Below, in pieces: positions 17,375 through 26,855 of a stretch of 64,000 bases of DNA; position 1 is the first letter of the stretch, and each line of letters starts with the position of its first letter. Origin of the DNA: Serratia nevei. Its GTDB lineage: Bacteria > Pseudomonadota > Gammaproteobacteria > Enterobacterales > Enterobacteriaceae. Position numbers and translations under genes: made by a program. The notes under the pieces are model-generated. The model did no database searches. It was given only the letters and a program-made list of their open reading frames with translations, and was not told the DNA's origin. Location: the NCBI RefSeq assembly GCF_024160145.1, contig NZ_JAMYWQ010000017.1, forward strand, positions 41,493 to 105,492, written 5' to 3'.

Positions 17375-18094
17375 TTAACGGCGCGCTTCTGTCAGATCGC
17401 TCGGCATGGTGCCCTGCATGCTCTGCCAAATCGCCCCGCTGTCTTTACCGTAGTTGCGCACGGTATCCATGACCTGATCATAGAGCTTCTCATGGCACAG
17501 CGTAGACAGCTTGCTGTAGAAGGTCAGCGCCAGCTTGCGCGCTTCCGGGTTGGAGAAGTAGTAGCGGCCCACGCGGGTGTACAGCCCTTTCAGGCCGTTG
17601 AAAATCAGGCCGTAGATCGGGTTGCCGGAAGCGAACGCCAGGCCGCGGAAGATCTCGTAATCGAGCAGATTGAAAGCGTCCGCCTGATCTTCTACCTCGG
17701 CGGCTTTCGCCAGCACTTGCTGAGCCTGCTCCGGATGATTGCGCACCGCGGCGCGAATAAAGATCGACGCGATATTGGTGCGCACCGACAGCAGGTTATC
17801 GATCAGCTGCGGGACGCTCTTGTGATCGAGACGGGCCACGGTCTCGAGGATATTGAGGCCGGACGTTTCCCAGAAATTGTTCACTTTGGTCGGTTTGCCA
17901 TGCTGAATGGTCAACCAACCATCGCGAGCCAGACGTTGCAACACTTCACGTAACGTGGTGCGCGTGACGCCAATCAACTCCGAAAGCTCACGCTCCGCGG
18001 GCAAAATAGAGCCAGGGGGGAAGCGATTATTCCAAATACTCTCAATAATGTACTCTTCCGCGAAACCGGCAGGACTCTGCGCCTTTATGACCAT
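17375..18094 (-). CDS. fadR: Fatty-acid metabolism regulator FadR
   Basis: 239 aa, same length as E. coli FadR. The N-terminal GntR-type winged helix is clear ([20 protein letters not shown], then [18 protein letters not shown]), followed by the all-helical acyl-CoA-binding domain. FadR represses fad degradation genes and activates fabA/fabB; long-chain acyl-CoA releases it from DNA. It is divergent from nhaB across 243 bp, as in E. coli. A strong FadR operator lies upstream of fadD in this window (29821-29837). Confidence 0.97.
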   Translation of the reverse strand: MVIKAQSPAGFAEEYIIESIWNNRFPPGSILPAERELSELIGVTRTTLREVLQRLARDGWLTIQHGKPTKVNNFWETSGLNILETVARLDHKSVPQLIDNLLSVRTNIASIFIRAAVRNHPEQAQQVLAKAAEVEDQADAFNLLDYEIFRGLAFASGNPIYGLIFNGLKGLYTRVGRYYFSNPEARKLALTFYSKLSTLCHEKLYDQVMDTVRNYGKDSGAIWQSMQGTMPSDLTEARR

Positions 18095-18337
18095 GTGTTT
18101 GACGTTCCGTTGCGACGATAAAATCAGTAAAAGTAATCAGCTCATCATACCAGATCGCACCGACATGACATAGCGTGAGCGAAAAACAATAAACGAAAGT
18201 GTGCATAAAGTGGCAAAAAACGGGCAAAAACACCGGCCGGCAGAAATTTACCATCGTAAAACAAGCTCCTGTTGCACCCGCCCCCGCCGCATTGTTAGGG
18301 TACGTGCTACGACTGATTTAAGGATGCATAGAGGACA

Positions 18338-19903
18338 ATGGAAACCACCCTGCGCAGCGCCCTGCTCAAAAATTTCCTGGGGCAATCTCCCGACTGGTAC
18401 AAACTGACCATCATCATTTTTCTGGCGATCAACCCCTTGGTGTTCTTTTTCGCCAGCCCGTTTATCGCGGGTTGGCTGCTGGTGGTCGAGTTCATCTTTA
18501 CCCTGGCGATGGCGTTGAAATGCTACCCGCTGCTGCCGGGCGGCCTGCTGGCGCTGGAGGCGGTGGCCATCGGCATGACCAGCCCGGCGCAGGTCTCGCA
18601 GGAGATCGAACATAACCTGGAAGTGCTGTTGCTGTTGGTCTTTATGGTGGCCGGCATCTACTTCATGAAGCAGCTGTTGCTGTTCGTGTTCACCAAGCTG
18701 CTGCTCAACATCCGTTCGAAAACGCTGCTGTCGCTGGCGTTCTGTCTGGCCGCCGCCTTCCTTTCCGCTTTCCTCGACGCGCTGACGGTGGTGGCGGTAG
18801 TGATCAGCGTGGCCACGGGATTCTACTCCATCTACCACAACGTGACCTCGAATCGCCCCGACGGCGACATCGGCGATGACAGCGATTTCACCGGTGAAGA
18901 GCGCAAACAGACGCTGGAGCAATTCCGCGCCTTTCTGCGCAGCCTGCTGATGCACGCCGGCGTCGGCACCGCGCTCGGCGGCGTCATGACCATGGTGGGC
19001 GAACCACAGAACCTGATCATCGCCAAAAGCGCAGGCTGGGGCTTTATCGATTTCTTCCTGCGGATGGCGCCGGTCACATTGCCGGTGCTGGTTTGCGGCC
19101 TGCTGGTTTGTTGGCTGGTCGAGCGTTTTCGCCTGTTTGGCTACGGCACACAGCTGCCGGAAGCGGTGCGTGACGTGCTGAAGGAGTATGACCGCAAGGC
19201 TACCGCCGGCCGCAGCAAACAAGAACGGCTCAAGCTGGTGATGCAGGCGCTGATCGGCGTTTGGCTGGTGCTGGCGCTGGCCTTCCACCTGGCGGAAGTC
19301 GGGCTGATCGGCCTCTCGGTGATCATCCTCGCCACGTCCTTGTGCGGCGTGAACGATGAGCACGCCATCGGCAAAGCGTTCCAGGAAGCGCTGCCGTTCA
19401 CTGCGCTGCTGACGGTATTTTTCACCGTGGTGGCAGTAATCATCGAACAGCACCTGTTCAGCCCGGTGATCCAGTTTGTGTTGCGCGCCGAGCCCGCCTC
19501 TCAGCTTTCGCTGTTCTATCTGTTCAATGGCCTGCTGTCGTCGGTTTCCGACAACGTGTTCGTCGGCACGGTCTACATCAACGAGGCGCGCAGCGCGCTC
19601 GAGACCGGCGCTATCGCATTGAAACAGTTCGAACTGCTGGCGGTCGCCATCAATACCGGCACCAACCTGCCTTCGGTCGCCACCCCTAACGGCCAGGCGG
19701 CGTTCCTGTTCTTGCTGACGTCGGCATTGGCGCCGCTGGTGCGTCTGTCGTATGGCCGCATGGTGTGGATGGCCCTGCCTTATACGGTAGTGCTGACGGT
19801 GGTCGGTCTGCTGTGCGTCCAGTTCACGCTGGAACCGGCAACCGAGCTGTTGACGCAGTGGCATTGGCTGGCGCTGCCGCCCATCGACGCCGTCGGCCAC
19901 TGA
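18338..19903 (+). CDS. nhaB: Na+/H+ antiporter NhaB
   Basis: 521 aa against 513 in E. coli. It is a polytopic inner-membrane antiporter of the ion-transporter superfamily that exports sodium in exchange for protons. The start has GAGG three bases upstream. Many hydrophobic segments are visible, and the conserved loops [38 protein letters not shown] and [14 protein letters not shown] mark the substrate pathway of the family. dsbB follows 120 bp downstream on the same strand, as in E. coli. Confidence 0.97.
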   Translation: METTLRSALLKNFLGQSPDWYKLTIIIFLAINPLVFFFASPFIAGWLLVVEFIFTLAMALKCYPLLPGGLLALEAVAIGMTSPAQVSQEIEHNLEVLLLLVFMVAGIYFMKQLLLFVFTKLLLNIRSKTLLSLAFCLAAAFLSAFLDALTVVAVVISVATGFYSIYHNVTSNRPDGDIGDDSDFTGEERKQTLEQFRAFLRSLLMHAGVGTALGGVMTMVGEPQNLIIAKSAGWGFIDFFLRMAPVTLPVLVCGLLVCWLVERFRLFGYGTQLPEAVRDVLKEYDRKATAGRSKQERLKLVMQALIGVWLVLALAFHLAEVGLIGLSVIILATSLCGVNDEHAIGKAFQEALPFTALLTVFFTVVAVIIEQHLFSPVIQFVLRAEPASQLSLFYLFNGLLSSVSDNVFVGTVYINEARSALETGAIALKQFELLAVAINTGTNLPSVATPNGQAAFLFLLTSALAPLVRLSYGRMVWMALPYTVVLTVVGLLCVQFTLEPATELLTQWHWLALPPIDAVGH

Positions 19904-20023
19904 TGTGACGCCGGCAGTGGGAACCGACTATTTTTACGCGGAATCCGGCCCAGGTGGCTGGCAGCGAGGGGGAATTGGTTTACACTGCCGGTTCAATTGC
20001 TTACTGCATGGAAGAATCTAGAT

Positions 20024-20554
20024 ATGTTGCAATTCTTTAACCGCTGTTCACAAGGACGCGGCGCCTGGCTGCTGATGGCCCTGACAGCGTTGGTGTTGGA
20101 ACTGGTGGCGCTCTATTTCCAGCACGTTATGCTGCTGCAGCCCTGCGTCATGTGCATTTACGAGCGTTGCGCGCTGTTCGGCATCCTCGGCGCCTCGCTG
20201 GTGGGCGCCATCGCGCCGAAAACTCCGCTGCGCTATGCGGCGATCTTGCTGTGGATCTACAGCGCCTGGGAAGGCGTACAGCTGGCGTGGAAGCACACCA
20301 TGATCCAACTGCACCCTTCGCCGTTCAATACCTGCGATTTCTTCGTCAGCTTCCCGTCCTGGCTGCCGCTGGACAAATGGCTGCCGGCGGTGTTCCACGC
20401 CTCCGGCGACTGTTCCGTGCGCCAATGGCAGTTCCTGACGCTGGAAATGCCCCAGTGGCTGGTTGGCATCTTCGGTGCCTATCTGCTGGTGGCGCTGATT
20501 GTGCTGATCGCACAATTTGTTCGCCCACGTCGCCGCGATCTGTTCGGCCGCTGA
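20024..20554 (+). CDS. dsbB: Disulfide bond formation protein DsbB
   Basis: 176 aa, identical in length to E. coli DsbB. This four-helix inner-membrane protein reoxidises periplasmic DsbA and passes electrons to quinone. The first redox pair is the CxxC in [11 protein letters not shown] and the second is formed by Cys in NTCDFFVSF and in [10 protein letters not shown]. The ATG at 20024 is preferred to the upstream TTG because it gives the standard N-terminus [18 protein letters not shown]. Confidence 0.97.
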   Translation: MLQFFNRCSQGRGAWLLMALTALVLELVALYFQHVMLLQPCVMCIYERCALFGILGASLVGAIAPKTPLRYAAILLWIYSAWEGVQLAWKHTMIQLHPSPFNTCDFFVSFPSWLPLDKWLPAVFHASGDCSVRQWQFLTLEMPQWLVGIFGAYLLVALIVLIAQFVRPRRRDLFGR

Positions 20555-20570
20555 TCGGCGAACAAACAAA

Positions 20571-20598
20571 AAACGGCGCCAAAAGGCGCCGTTTTTTT
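20571..20598 (+). terminator. Terminator of dsbB
   Basis: Stem AAACGGCGCC / GGCGCCGTTT with an AAAA loop and a run of T, 17 bp after the dsbB stop. A-rich flanks make it potentially bidirectional, serving also the small minus-strand ORF. Confidence 0.9.
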
Positions 20599-20633
20599 AG
20601 GGTATTGCTGCCACATTCCGAGATAGCCCCACC

Positions 20634-20705
20634 TCAGGTATGTGTAAGGAAGTAAACGAGCACGATCAGCGCTCCAGCCACGGCAAACAGACGGACCATT
20701 TTCAT
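20634..20705 (-). CDS. Small single-helix membrane peptide (23 aa)
   Basis: An ATG at 20705 opens 23 codons beginning MKMVRLFAVAGAL and continuing hydrophobic (IVLVYFLT) to a short HT end. The two basic residues before a 17-residue hydrophobic stretch predict a one-helix inner-membrane peptide with the N-terminus inside. GAGAG lies about eight bases upstream. It is convergent with dsbB and shares its hairpin. Peptides of this size are common in enterobacteria, but no named family was recognised. Confidence 0.45.
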   Translation of the reverse strand: MKMVRLFAVAGALIVLVYFLTHT

Positions 20706-20969
20706 TGTTATACTCTCGAACTTGCGGGAGAGCGGCCAAATTACCCAACTTATCGTTTAAAAAGAAGCATTCCGCTTCGATTAAGCACGTAATTTACATA
20801 ACATTAAACTTCTGCGATGCCCGCCGGCAAAAAACAGGCCGCGCCGACGTTTTTCCCAGCGTCTGACGGCATGAATAAATTACCGTCGCTTATGAGCGAA
20901 TGCGCCTTTGTCACATTCAGAGCACAATATTTTGGTGAAGTTTGCCCGTAAAATCCTTATAGTATCGGC
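20706..20969. other. AT-rich intergenic region upstream of the sRNA
   Basis: No supported ORF. The last 12 bases contain a TATAGT element (20958-20963) that fits as the -10 of the downstream sRNA; no well-spaced -35 hexamer was found, which would suggest an activated promoter. Confidence 0.45.
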
Positions 20970-21038
20970 AAAGTGAGTATTACCGATTTCCCTGGTGTTG
21001 TTGTGTGTCTTGCCCCTCATCTTTGCAGGGGCTTTTTT
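20970..21038 (+). ncRNA. Candidate Hfq-type sRNA carrying the ArcZ seed
   Basis: About 70 nt between a TATAGT -10 element and a clear Rho-independent terminator (GCCCCT / AGGGGC, 9-base loop, six T, 21012-21038). At 20985-21000 it contains GATTTCCCTGGTGTTG, identical over 16 nt to the start of the processed, base-pairing form of E. coli ArcZ, with the terminator stem at a similar distance. The following GTGTGT-CTTGCCC segment also recalls the 3' part of RprA. ArcZ itself lies beside arcB, not near dsbB, so this would be a paralogue, a relocated copy or another sRNA sharing the seed. Ends are estimated. Confidence 0.7.
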
Positions 21039-21200
21039 CCCCTCCCCCTGAGTGGCGAAAATTCCCCTTTATCTTGAGCAACCGCTCACCGTTCGCGCAC
21101 TAATGATTAAAATCATTCGCGATACTTTCCTTATGCTGAATGACGCTCTGATTCTCCCCCTTACCTCTGGTGAGCCAGGCCCAGCCTAAGGACACGTTTT

Positions 21201-21962
21201 ATGCCGGATACCGCATTGCCCCCGTCACCTCAACGCCCCTTTCTGCGCCGTATGCTGCTCAAGGCAGGAAAAAGATTCCTGCGCTGGAACGGCGAGTTTC
21301 AGACCCGCCATTCGCTAATCTCGACTACGCCGCAGATCGGTAATCATGAATTTAATTGGGTGGCAGCGTTGGAAGCCCAGTGGCCGGTAATACGCGAGGA
21401 GTTGGATCGCCTGCTGGAACACCCGGAAGATATTCCCGCGTTCCACCAAATATCTCCGGATCAGAAACGCATCTCTAAAGGGGATAACTGGAAAACCTTC
21501 GGGCTGTTCGTCTACGGACAACGGATCGATGAGAACTGCGCCATTTGCCCACGCACCGCACAAGCGGTCAGCGAGATCCCCGGCATGCGCACCGCGATGT
21601 TTTCGATCCTGAAACCGCACTATCACATCGTGCCCCACAAGGGCCCGACCCGCGCCGTGGTGCGTGCACATCTGGGATTGATCGTGCCAAAGGATCGGGA
21701 AAAGCTATGGATCCGCGTTGACGATCAGATCCTGCACTGGAATGAAGGCAAGGTGATCCTGTTTGATGATTCCTACGAGCACGAGGTGCGCAATGATACC
21801 GACGAGCTGCGTGCAGTGCTGTTTCTCGATATCGACCGGCCGATGGACAAGGTGGGGACGGCGGTGAATAAGCTGCTGTTCAGCCTGATCAAAGCCAGCC
21901 CGTATGTGAAGCAGCCGCTGAAAAATCTGGCTCGCTGGCACCGCCGTGACAAACGGAAGTGA
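21201..21962 (+). CDS. Aspartyl/asparaginyl beta-hydroxylase family dioxygenase, LpxO-like
   Basis: 253 aa with AAGGA eight bases upstream. The Fe(II)/2-oxoglutarate dioxygenase core is visible: the first metal His in HIVPHKGPTRAVVRAHLGL, and the second metal His with flanking acids in LFDDSYEHEVRNDTDELR. It belongs to the family of LpxO, which 2-hydroxylates a lipid A acyl chain, but is shorter (LpxO is about 300 aa) and lacks an obvious N-terminal membrane anchor. Substrate is therefore open: lipid A or a protein side chain. It is a single gene just downstream of the sRNA. Confidence 0.75.
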   Translation: MPDTALPPSPQRPFLRRMLLKAGKRFLRWNGEFQTRHSLISTTPQIGNHEFNWVAALEAQWPVIREELDRLLEHPEDIPAFHQISPDQKRISKGDNWKTFGLFVYGQRIDENCAICPRTAQAVSEIPGMRTAMFSILKPHYHIVPHKGPTRAVVRAHLGLIVPKDREKLWIRVDDQILHWNEGKVILFDDSYEHEVRNDTDELRAVLFLDIDRPMDKVGTAVNKLLFSLIKASPYVKQPLKNLARWHRRDKRK

Positions 21963-22069
21963 AACAACGGGTTGGGCTATCCGCATCACTCTCGCAGGTA
22001 AAGTCGCTCAAGGGGAAATGCCCCGTCTGGCCTTCCCCCCCCAGGGCATCCGACAAAAAGCGGGCGGCT

Positions 22070-22516
22070 TTATCTGGCCCAGTCCGGCTTGTTGAGGATA
22101 TGATCCTGCCAATCCACCACTTCGCTCTCGCGCACCGCGATATGCCGCACCGTGATGCGCTCACCGTGCATCGCCGCCTTGGAGCCGCTCAGCAGCGGGT
22201 GCCAGGGGAACAGCGGTTTGCCTTCACCAATCAGACGATAGGCGCAGGTCGGCGGCAACCAATCGAAGGTGGTGAGATTTTCGCGCGTCAGTTTGATGCA
22301 GTCTTCTTCCAGCTCGAAGCGCCGCTCGTAGTTGCGGCATTGGCAGGATTTGATGTTGAGCTGGTTGCAGGCTACGTTGGTAAAATAAATCTCGTCGGTA
22401 TCTTCGTCGATCAGCTTATTCAAACAGCATTGCCCGCACCCGTCGCACAGCGATTCCCACTCTTGTTCTGACATTTCCGCCAGCGTTTTCTGTTGCCAAA
22501 AAGCGAGTTGTGACAT
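22070..22516 (-). CDS. ycgN: Cysteine-cluster protein YcgN
   Basis: 148 aa, matching E. coli YcgN. Conserved cysteines occur as CDGCGQCC near residue 24 and as [10 protein letters not shown] and PPTCAYR further on, the pattern of the zinc- or iron-chelating CxxCxxCC domain family. The molecular role is unknown. It heads a minus-strand array with ycgM as in E. coli, although here ycgM lies upstream of it in the reading direction. Confidence 0.93.
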   Translation of the reverse strand: MSQLAFWQQKTLAEMSEQEWESLCDGCGQCCLNKLIDEDTDEIYFTNVACNQLNIKSCQCRNYERRFELEEDCIKLTRENLTTFDWLPPTCAYRLIGEGKPLFPWHPLLSGSKAAMHGERITVRHIAVRESEVVDWQDHILNKPDWAR

Positions 22517-22637
22517 GTTAGCGTCCGGTTTCGGTAAATGGATAAGTCACCTGCGCACAGGTTCGAGGGGGGACTATATAGACATATTAGCCACAAGATG
22601 CAAGCTTTGCCGCCGACGATGCCGGCGGCAAGTGAGA

Positions 22638-23294
22638 TCAGATCACGCGGGTGCTGAGCGTTTTGCCGTTCAGGCTGATTTTCAGCATGTCGCCGGAGGC
22701 CATCGGGCCCACGCCCTGCGGCGTGCCGGTCAGGATGATGTCACCGGCGCGCAGCGTGAAGAAACGGCTCATGTAGCTGATCAGCGGCAGGATCGGCGTG
22801 ATCATGTCGCGCGTATTGCCCTGCTGGCGCAGTTGATCGTTGACGGTCAACGACAGCTCGGCGTTTTGCGCATCGCCGAATTCCGCCACCGGAATAAACC
22901 CCGACATCGGGCAGGAACCGTCGAAGGCCTTGGCCTTTTCCCACGGCTGACCGGCTTTTTTAAAGCCCGCCTGCAGATCGCGCAGCGTCAGATCGAGCGC
23001 CACGCCGTAACCGGCGATCGCTCGCGCAACGCGGTCTTCGTTGGCCTGTTTCAACGGCGTGCCGATCAGCACCGCCAGCTCGACCTCATGATGCACCGAG
23101 CCGAACTCCTTGGGGATGGCCACCGGCTGACGAATATCGCACAGCGCCGTTTCCGGTTTGATAAACACCACCGGCTCGACGGAAACCACGCTGCCCATTT
23201 CCTTGATGTGATCGGCGTAGTTGCTGCCGACGCAGACCACCTTGTTCACCGGGAAATCGAGCAGCGAACCCTGCCAGTCTCTATGTTGATACAT
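22638..23294 (-). CDS. ycgM: Fumarylacetoacetate-hydrolase family enzyme YcgM (oxaloacetate tautomerase type)
   Basis: 218 aa. The FAH fold is shown by VCVGSNYADHI, the metal-binding acids in VHHEVELAVLIG and ALDLTLRD, and the C-terminal DIILTGTPQGVGP. Members of this FAHD1-like group act on oxaloacetate, as tautomerases or decarboxylases. Cytoplasmic. It lies 121 bp upstream of ycgN on the same strand, as part of the conserved ycgN-ycgM neighbourhood. Confidence 0.93.
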   Translation of the reverse strand: MYQHRDWQGSLLDFPVNKVVCVGSNYADHIKEMGSVVSVEPVVFIKPETALCDIRQPVAIPKEFGSVHHEVELAVLIGTPLKQANEDRVARAIAGYGVALDLTLRDLQAGFKKAGQPWEKAKAFDGSCPMSGFIPVAEFGDAQNAELSLTVNDQLRQQGNTRDMITPILPLISYMSRFFTLRAGDIILTGTPQGVGPMASGDMLKISLNGKTLSTRVI

Positions 23295-23352
23295 ACCGCT
23301 TCTCCCAAACTGTGGAGGCTTGGCGCGCCAAGCCGATTATTGGTGTGCCGGA

Positions 23353-24375
23353 TCAATGCCCGATCGCGTCCGCCATCATACCCACGGCGATGGCGAAATA
23401 GTAAGAGCGATTCCAGTGCATCAGGGTGCGGAAATTATCATAGACCAGGAACGTCCGCCCCTGCAGATCATCCGGCGCGATGATCCAGCCACGCTGAACG
23501 GCCTGCGGCAGCGCACTGCCATCCGCACGCCGCACCCCGCGTTGTTGCCAGGCGTTGACGCTGCGCGCCTGCGCGTCTTTCAACCCCAGCTCGGCCCGAT
23601 TGAAACCGGCGGGCAGTCTGACCTCGCGCCCCCAGCCGATGCCGGGCTGCCAGCCCTCTTTGGACAAATAGCTGGCCGTAGATGCGAAGACATCATCAAT
23701 GTTGTTCCAGATATCGATGCGCCCGTCACCGTCGCCGTCCACCGCATAACGCAGGAAGGAGCTCGGCATAAACTGGCATTGCCCCATGGCGCCGGCCCAG
23801 GAGCCTTTCAGCGGCGTATCGCCGACGTGCCCCTGCTCGACTATTCGCAGCGCCGCCATCAGCTCCTGGCTGAAAAAGGCCTCGCGGCGCCCTTCAAACG
23901 CCAGCGTCGCCAGCGCAGACACCACGTCTTCCCGACCCTGAATCTTGCCGTAGGCGCTCTCCATGCCCCACAGTGCGATGATATAGCGCCCCGGCACCCG
24001 ATAGCGCTCGCTGGCGCGCATCCATTGCGCCTGGCGCTGCCGATACAGCTCGCGCCCCTGACGCACCTTGACGGGCGACATCACCCGCCGCAGGTAGTCG
24101 TCCAGGGTGACCTTCTGCTCCGGCTGATTGCGATCGGCCTTGATCACCCGATCGACGAAATGTATTTGTGCAAAAGCACGGTCAAGAGTGGCCTGGCTGA
24201 TGCCCTGTTCCTGCGCCCGGCGCTTGAGCTGATCGACATACGCCGGAAACTGCGCCGGATCGCGGCCGCTCGCCGCCAGCGTCGTCTCTTGCGCCGCCGG
24301 CGGTACGCCCGGTAGCAGCACCCCGCCCAGCGCCAGCCAGGCGGCCAATGCGGTTCTTCTCGCCGAGCGTCTCAT
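23353..24375 (-). CDS. Lytic murein transglycosylase, MltB-like
   Basis: 340 aa. A basic N-terminus and hydrophobic segment (RTALAAWLALGGVLLPGV) form a signal peptide without a lipobox, so it should be a soluble periplasmic form. The catalytic domain has the family-3 transglycosylase block IALWGMESAYGKIQGREDV with the catalytic Glu, followed by GSWAGAMGQCQFMPSSFLRY and DGDGRIDIWNNIDDVFASTA. A small C-terminal domain (LVYDNFRTLMHWNRSYYFAI) completes the fold. It cleaves peptidoglycan to 1,6-anhydromuropeptides. It lies between ycgM and ycgL, in the Serratia/Yersinia version of this locus. Confidence 0.92.
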   Translation of the reverse strand: MRRSARRTALAAWLALGGVLLPGVPPAAQETTLAASGRDPAQFPAYVDQLKRRAQEQGISQATLDRAFAQIHFVDRVIKADRNQPEQKVTLDDYLRRVMSPVKVRQGRELYRQRQAQWMRASERYRVPGRYIIALWGMESAYGKIQGREDVVSALATLAFEGRREAFFSQELMAALRIVEQGHVGDTPLKGSWAGAMGQCQFMPSSFLRYAVDGDGDGRIDIWNNIDDVFASTASYLSKEGWQPGIGWGREVRLPAGFNRAELGLKDAQARSVNAWQQRGVRRADGSALPQAVQRGWIIAPDDLQGRTFLVYDNFRTLMHWNRSYYFAIAVGMMADAIGH

Positions 24376-24403
24376 CCCGCCTCCCCTGGCCGTGGCCGCT
24401 TTT

Positions 24404-24676
24404 TCAGGCCTTGTCGCCCGCCAGATGCTGGTTGAGCAGGTTTTCTACCGGCGGCGGGAACTGCAGGTAATAACCCTCGTCTTTCAACGCCTGCTTCACC
24501 TTTTCGATATCCGCCGAGGCCAATTTCTTGCGCTCATCGAGCGAAAGCATCATGGCGAATTGCGGCACGCCGAAACTTTTCATCAGTTCTTCCGGCACAC
24601 GAGAGAAATCGTCTTTTTTTTCGACATAAAGATAAGTTTGATCGCGTTTCGGGCTTCTATAGATCACACAAAGCAT
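24404..24676 (-). CDS. ycgL: YcgL domain protein
   Basis: 90 aa. The whole protein is the YcgL domain, beginning [20 protein letters not shown] and containing [18 protein letters not shown] and [15 protein letters not shown]. It is a small alpha/beta cytoplasmic protein of unknown biochemical role, typically divergent from minC in enterobacteria, as here. It is probably co-transcribed with the transglycosylase gene 28 bp downstream. Confidence 0.95.
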   Translation of the reverse strand: MLCVIYRSPKRDQTYLYVEKKDDFSRVPEELMKSFGVPQFAMMLSLDERKKLASADIEKVKQALKDEGYYLQFPPPVENLLNQHLAGDKA

Positions 24677-24812
24677 TTTTTTAACTCTATTTAATTGAGG
24701 GAGCGTCTTGCCTGGATATAACTCTGACTATAACATGCTTATAGTACATCGGAATATCGCACCCCGAGTGGTATTCCGGGGATTTAAAGTTGCTGAGACT
24801 GAGTCAGGATAG

Positions 24813-25508
24813 ATGTCACAATCGCCAATTGAGCTAAAAGGCAGCAGTTTTACCCTATCGGTTGTTCATTTGCATAATTCGCAGCCAGAGGTAATACGTC
24901 AGGCGTTGCAGGAAAAAGTGGAGCAAGCGCCCGCTTTTCTGAAAAACGCCCCTGTTGTTATCAACGTTGCAACGCTGGAAGGCGATGCGAACTGGAAAGA
25001 ACTTCAACAGGCTGTCGCGGCAGCAGGTCTGCGCGTTGTGGGGATCAGCGGTTGCAGAGATGAGCGTCAAAAACGCGCGATAGCCCGTGCCGGGCTGCCG
25101 CTGCTGAGCGAAGGCAAAGGCCAGAAAATGGCGGCACCGGAGCCTGCGCCGGCGCCCGTGGTGGCGGACAACGCTCCCGCCAAAACGCGCATCATCAGCA
25201 CGCCTGTCCGTTCCGGCCAACAGATTTACGCCCGCAACTGCGATCTCATCGTGACCAACAGCGTCAGCGCCGGCGCCGAACTGATTGCCGACGGCAACAT
25301 TCATGTTTACGGCATGATGCGCGGCCGCGCACTGGCAGGCGCGTCAGGCGACACGCAATGTCAGATTTTTTGCACCCACCTGGCGGCTGAGCTAGTCTCT
25401 ATCGCAGGGCAGTACTGGTTGAGCGACCAAATCCCGTCCGATTACGTCGGGCAGGCCGTACGACTCAGCCTGTTGGATAACGCTTTAACCATACAACCTT
25501 TAAATTAA
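24813..25508 (+). CDS. minC: Septum-site determining protein MinC
   Basis: 231 aa. The N-terminal domain (about 1-105) inhibits FtsZ assembly; a proline/alanine-rich linker ([17 protein letters not shown]) leads to the C-terminal beta-helical domain (about 125-231, including [20 protein letters not shown] and [17 protein letters not shown]) that dimerises and binds MinD. It is first gene of minCDE; MinC is carried to the poles by MinD to block polar division. Confidence 0.98.
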   Translation: MSQSPIELKGSSFTLSVVHLHNSQPEVIRQALQEKVEQAPAFLKNAPVVINVATLEGDANWKELQQAVAAAGLRVVGISGCRDERQKRAIARAGLPLLSEGKGQKMAAPEPAPAPVVADNAPAKTRIISTPVRSGQQIYARNCDLIVTNSVSAGAELIADGNIHVYGMMRGRALAGASGDTQCQIFCTHLAAELVSIAGQYWLSDQIPSDYVGQAVRLSLLDNALTIQPLN

Positions 25509-25533
25509 GCCCTTTTGACAAGGAATCCATTTC

Positions 25534-26346
25534 ATGGCACGCATTATTGTTGTTACATCGGGTAAAGGGGGCGTTGGCAAGACCACTTCGAGCGCGGCCA
25601 TCGCTACCGGCCTGGCCCAAAAAGGCAAGAAAACCGTCGTGATCGATTTCGATATCGGCCTGCGTAATCTTGACCTGATCATGGGCTGCGAACGTCGGGT
25701 AGTGTATGATTTCGTGAACGTGATTCAGGGCGACGCCACGCTGAATCAGGCGTTGATCAAAGACAAACGCACTGAAAACCTCTATATCCTGCCGGCTTCG
25801 CAGACGCGCGACAAAGACGCGCTGACCCGCGAAGGCGTTGAAAAAGTCCTCAACGATCTCGGCGAGATGGATTTTGACTTCGTGGTGTGCGACTCACCGG
25901 CCGGTATCGAAACCGGTGCGCTGATGGCACTGTATTTCGCCGATGAAGCTATCATCACCACCAACCCGGAAGTCTCTTCGGTACGTGACTCCGACCGTAT
26001 CCTGGGCATCCTCTCTTCCAAATCGCGCCGCGCCGAGAAAGGCGAATCGCCGATCAAGGAACACCTGCTGCTGACCCGTTACAACCCGGGGCGAGTCAGC
26101 CGTGGCGACATGCTGAGCATGGAAGACGTGCTGGAAATCCTGCGCATTCCGCTGGTGGGTGTCATTCCGGAAGACCAGTCCGTGCTGCGCGCTTCCAACC
26201 AGGGTGAGCCTGTCATTCTGGATGCCGAGTCAGACGCCGGTAAGGCGTATGACGATACCGTTTGCCGCTTGTTGGGGGAAGAACGCCCATTCCGCTTCAT
26301 TGAAGAAGAGAAGAAGGGTTTCCTGAAACGCCTTTTTGGGGGATAA
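25534..26346 (+). CDS. minD: Septum-site determining ATPase MinD
   Basis: 270 aa, the E. coli length. A deviant Walker A motif (GKGGVGKTTSSAAIA, residues 10-24) carries the signature lysine, switch regions include DFDIGLRNLDLIMG and VCDSPAGIETGAL, and the C-terminal amphipathic helix KKGFLKRLFGG is the membrane-targeting sequence. ATP-bound MinD dimerises on the inner membrane and recruits MinC; MinE triggers hydrolysis. Starts 25 bp after minC. Confidence 0.99.
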   Translation: MARIIVVTSGKGGVGKTTSSAAIATGLAQKGKKTVVIDFDIGLRNLDLIMGCERRVVYDFVNVIQGDATLNQALIKDKRTENLYILPASQTRDKDALTREGVEKVLNDLGEMDFDFVVCDSPAGIETGALMALYFADEAIITTNPEVSSVRDSDRILGILSSKSRRAEKGESPIKEHLLLTRYNPGRVSRGDMLSMEDVLEILRIPLVGVIPEDQSVLRASNQGEPVILDAESDAGKAYDDTVCRLLGEERPFRFIEEEKKGFLKRLFGG

Positions 26347-26349
26347 ACC

Positions 26350-26619
26350 ATGGCCTTATTAGACTTCTTTCTGTCCCGCAAAAAACAGACAGCCAATATA
26401 GCCAAGGAACGGCTGCAGATTATCGTCGCAGAGCGTCGTCGCGGGGACAGTGAGCCCCCGTATCTGCCTGATCTGAAACGCGATATTCTGGCGGTTATTT
26501 GCAAATACATTCAGATCGATCCTGAAATGCTGCACGTGCAGTTCGAGCAGAAAGGGGACGATATTTCGGTACTTGAACTTAACGTGACATTGCCGGAATC
26601 GGAAGAAGCAGCTAAATGA
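26350..26619 (+). CDS. minE: Cell division topological specificity factor MinE
   Basis: 89 aa. An N-terminal membrane-binding helix ([11 protein letters not shown]) and the anti-MinCD segment ([18 protein letters not shown]) precede the dimerisation domain (about 32-89). MinE stimulates MinD ATPase and drives pole-to-pole oscillation. It begins 3 bp after the minD stop, so the two are translated together. Confidence 0.98.
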   Translation: MALLDFFLSRKKQTANIAKERLQIIVAERRRGDSEPPYLPDLKRDILAVICKYIQIDPEMLHVQFEQKGDDISVLELNVTLPESEEAAK

Positions 26620-26633
26620 TTGCGAAGCATTAA

Positions 26634-26664
26634 TTACCCCCTGTATATTTTATGCAGGGGGTAA
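26634..26664 (+). terminator. Hairpin downstream of minE
   Basis: A perfect 10-bp stem TTACCCCCTG / CAGGGGGTAA around an 11-base AT-rich loop, 15 bp after the minE stop. No T-run follows, so termination may be incomplete or the stem may protect the mRNA end. Confidence 0.55.
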
Positions 26665-26855
26665 CTGTATGCGCATCCAGTTATTAAGCGTTATCGGTAG
26701 CAAAAAGCGATTTTCCCCTTTGGGACTATTCCCAATTAACTTTGCCGCCACCTCGTTTAAAGTAAATTTTGGCCAGATTTACCTTCAACGCATTATTTCC
26801 TGCCTATATTCACCCGAGCAGAGTTTCCCTACCCTGCCCTGGTGATAATCAGCGA

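Noticed and set aside
18248..19900. 550-codon minus-strand frame opposite nhaB
   Set aside because: Gln/His/Arg-rich translation typical of the reverse complement of a high-GC gene; nhaB is unmistakable on the plus strand.
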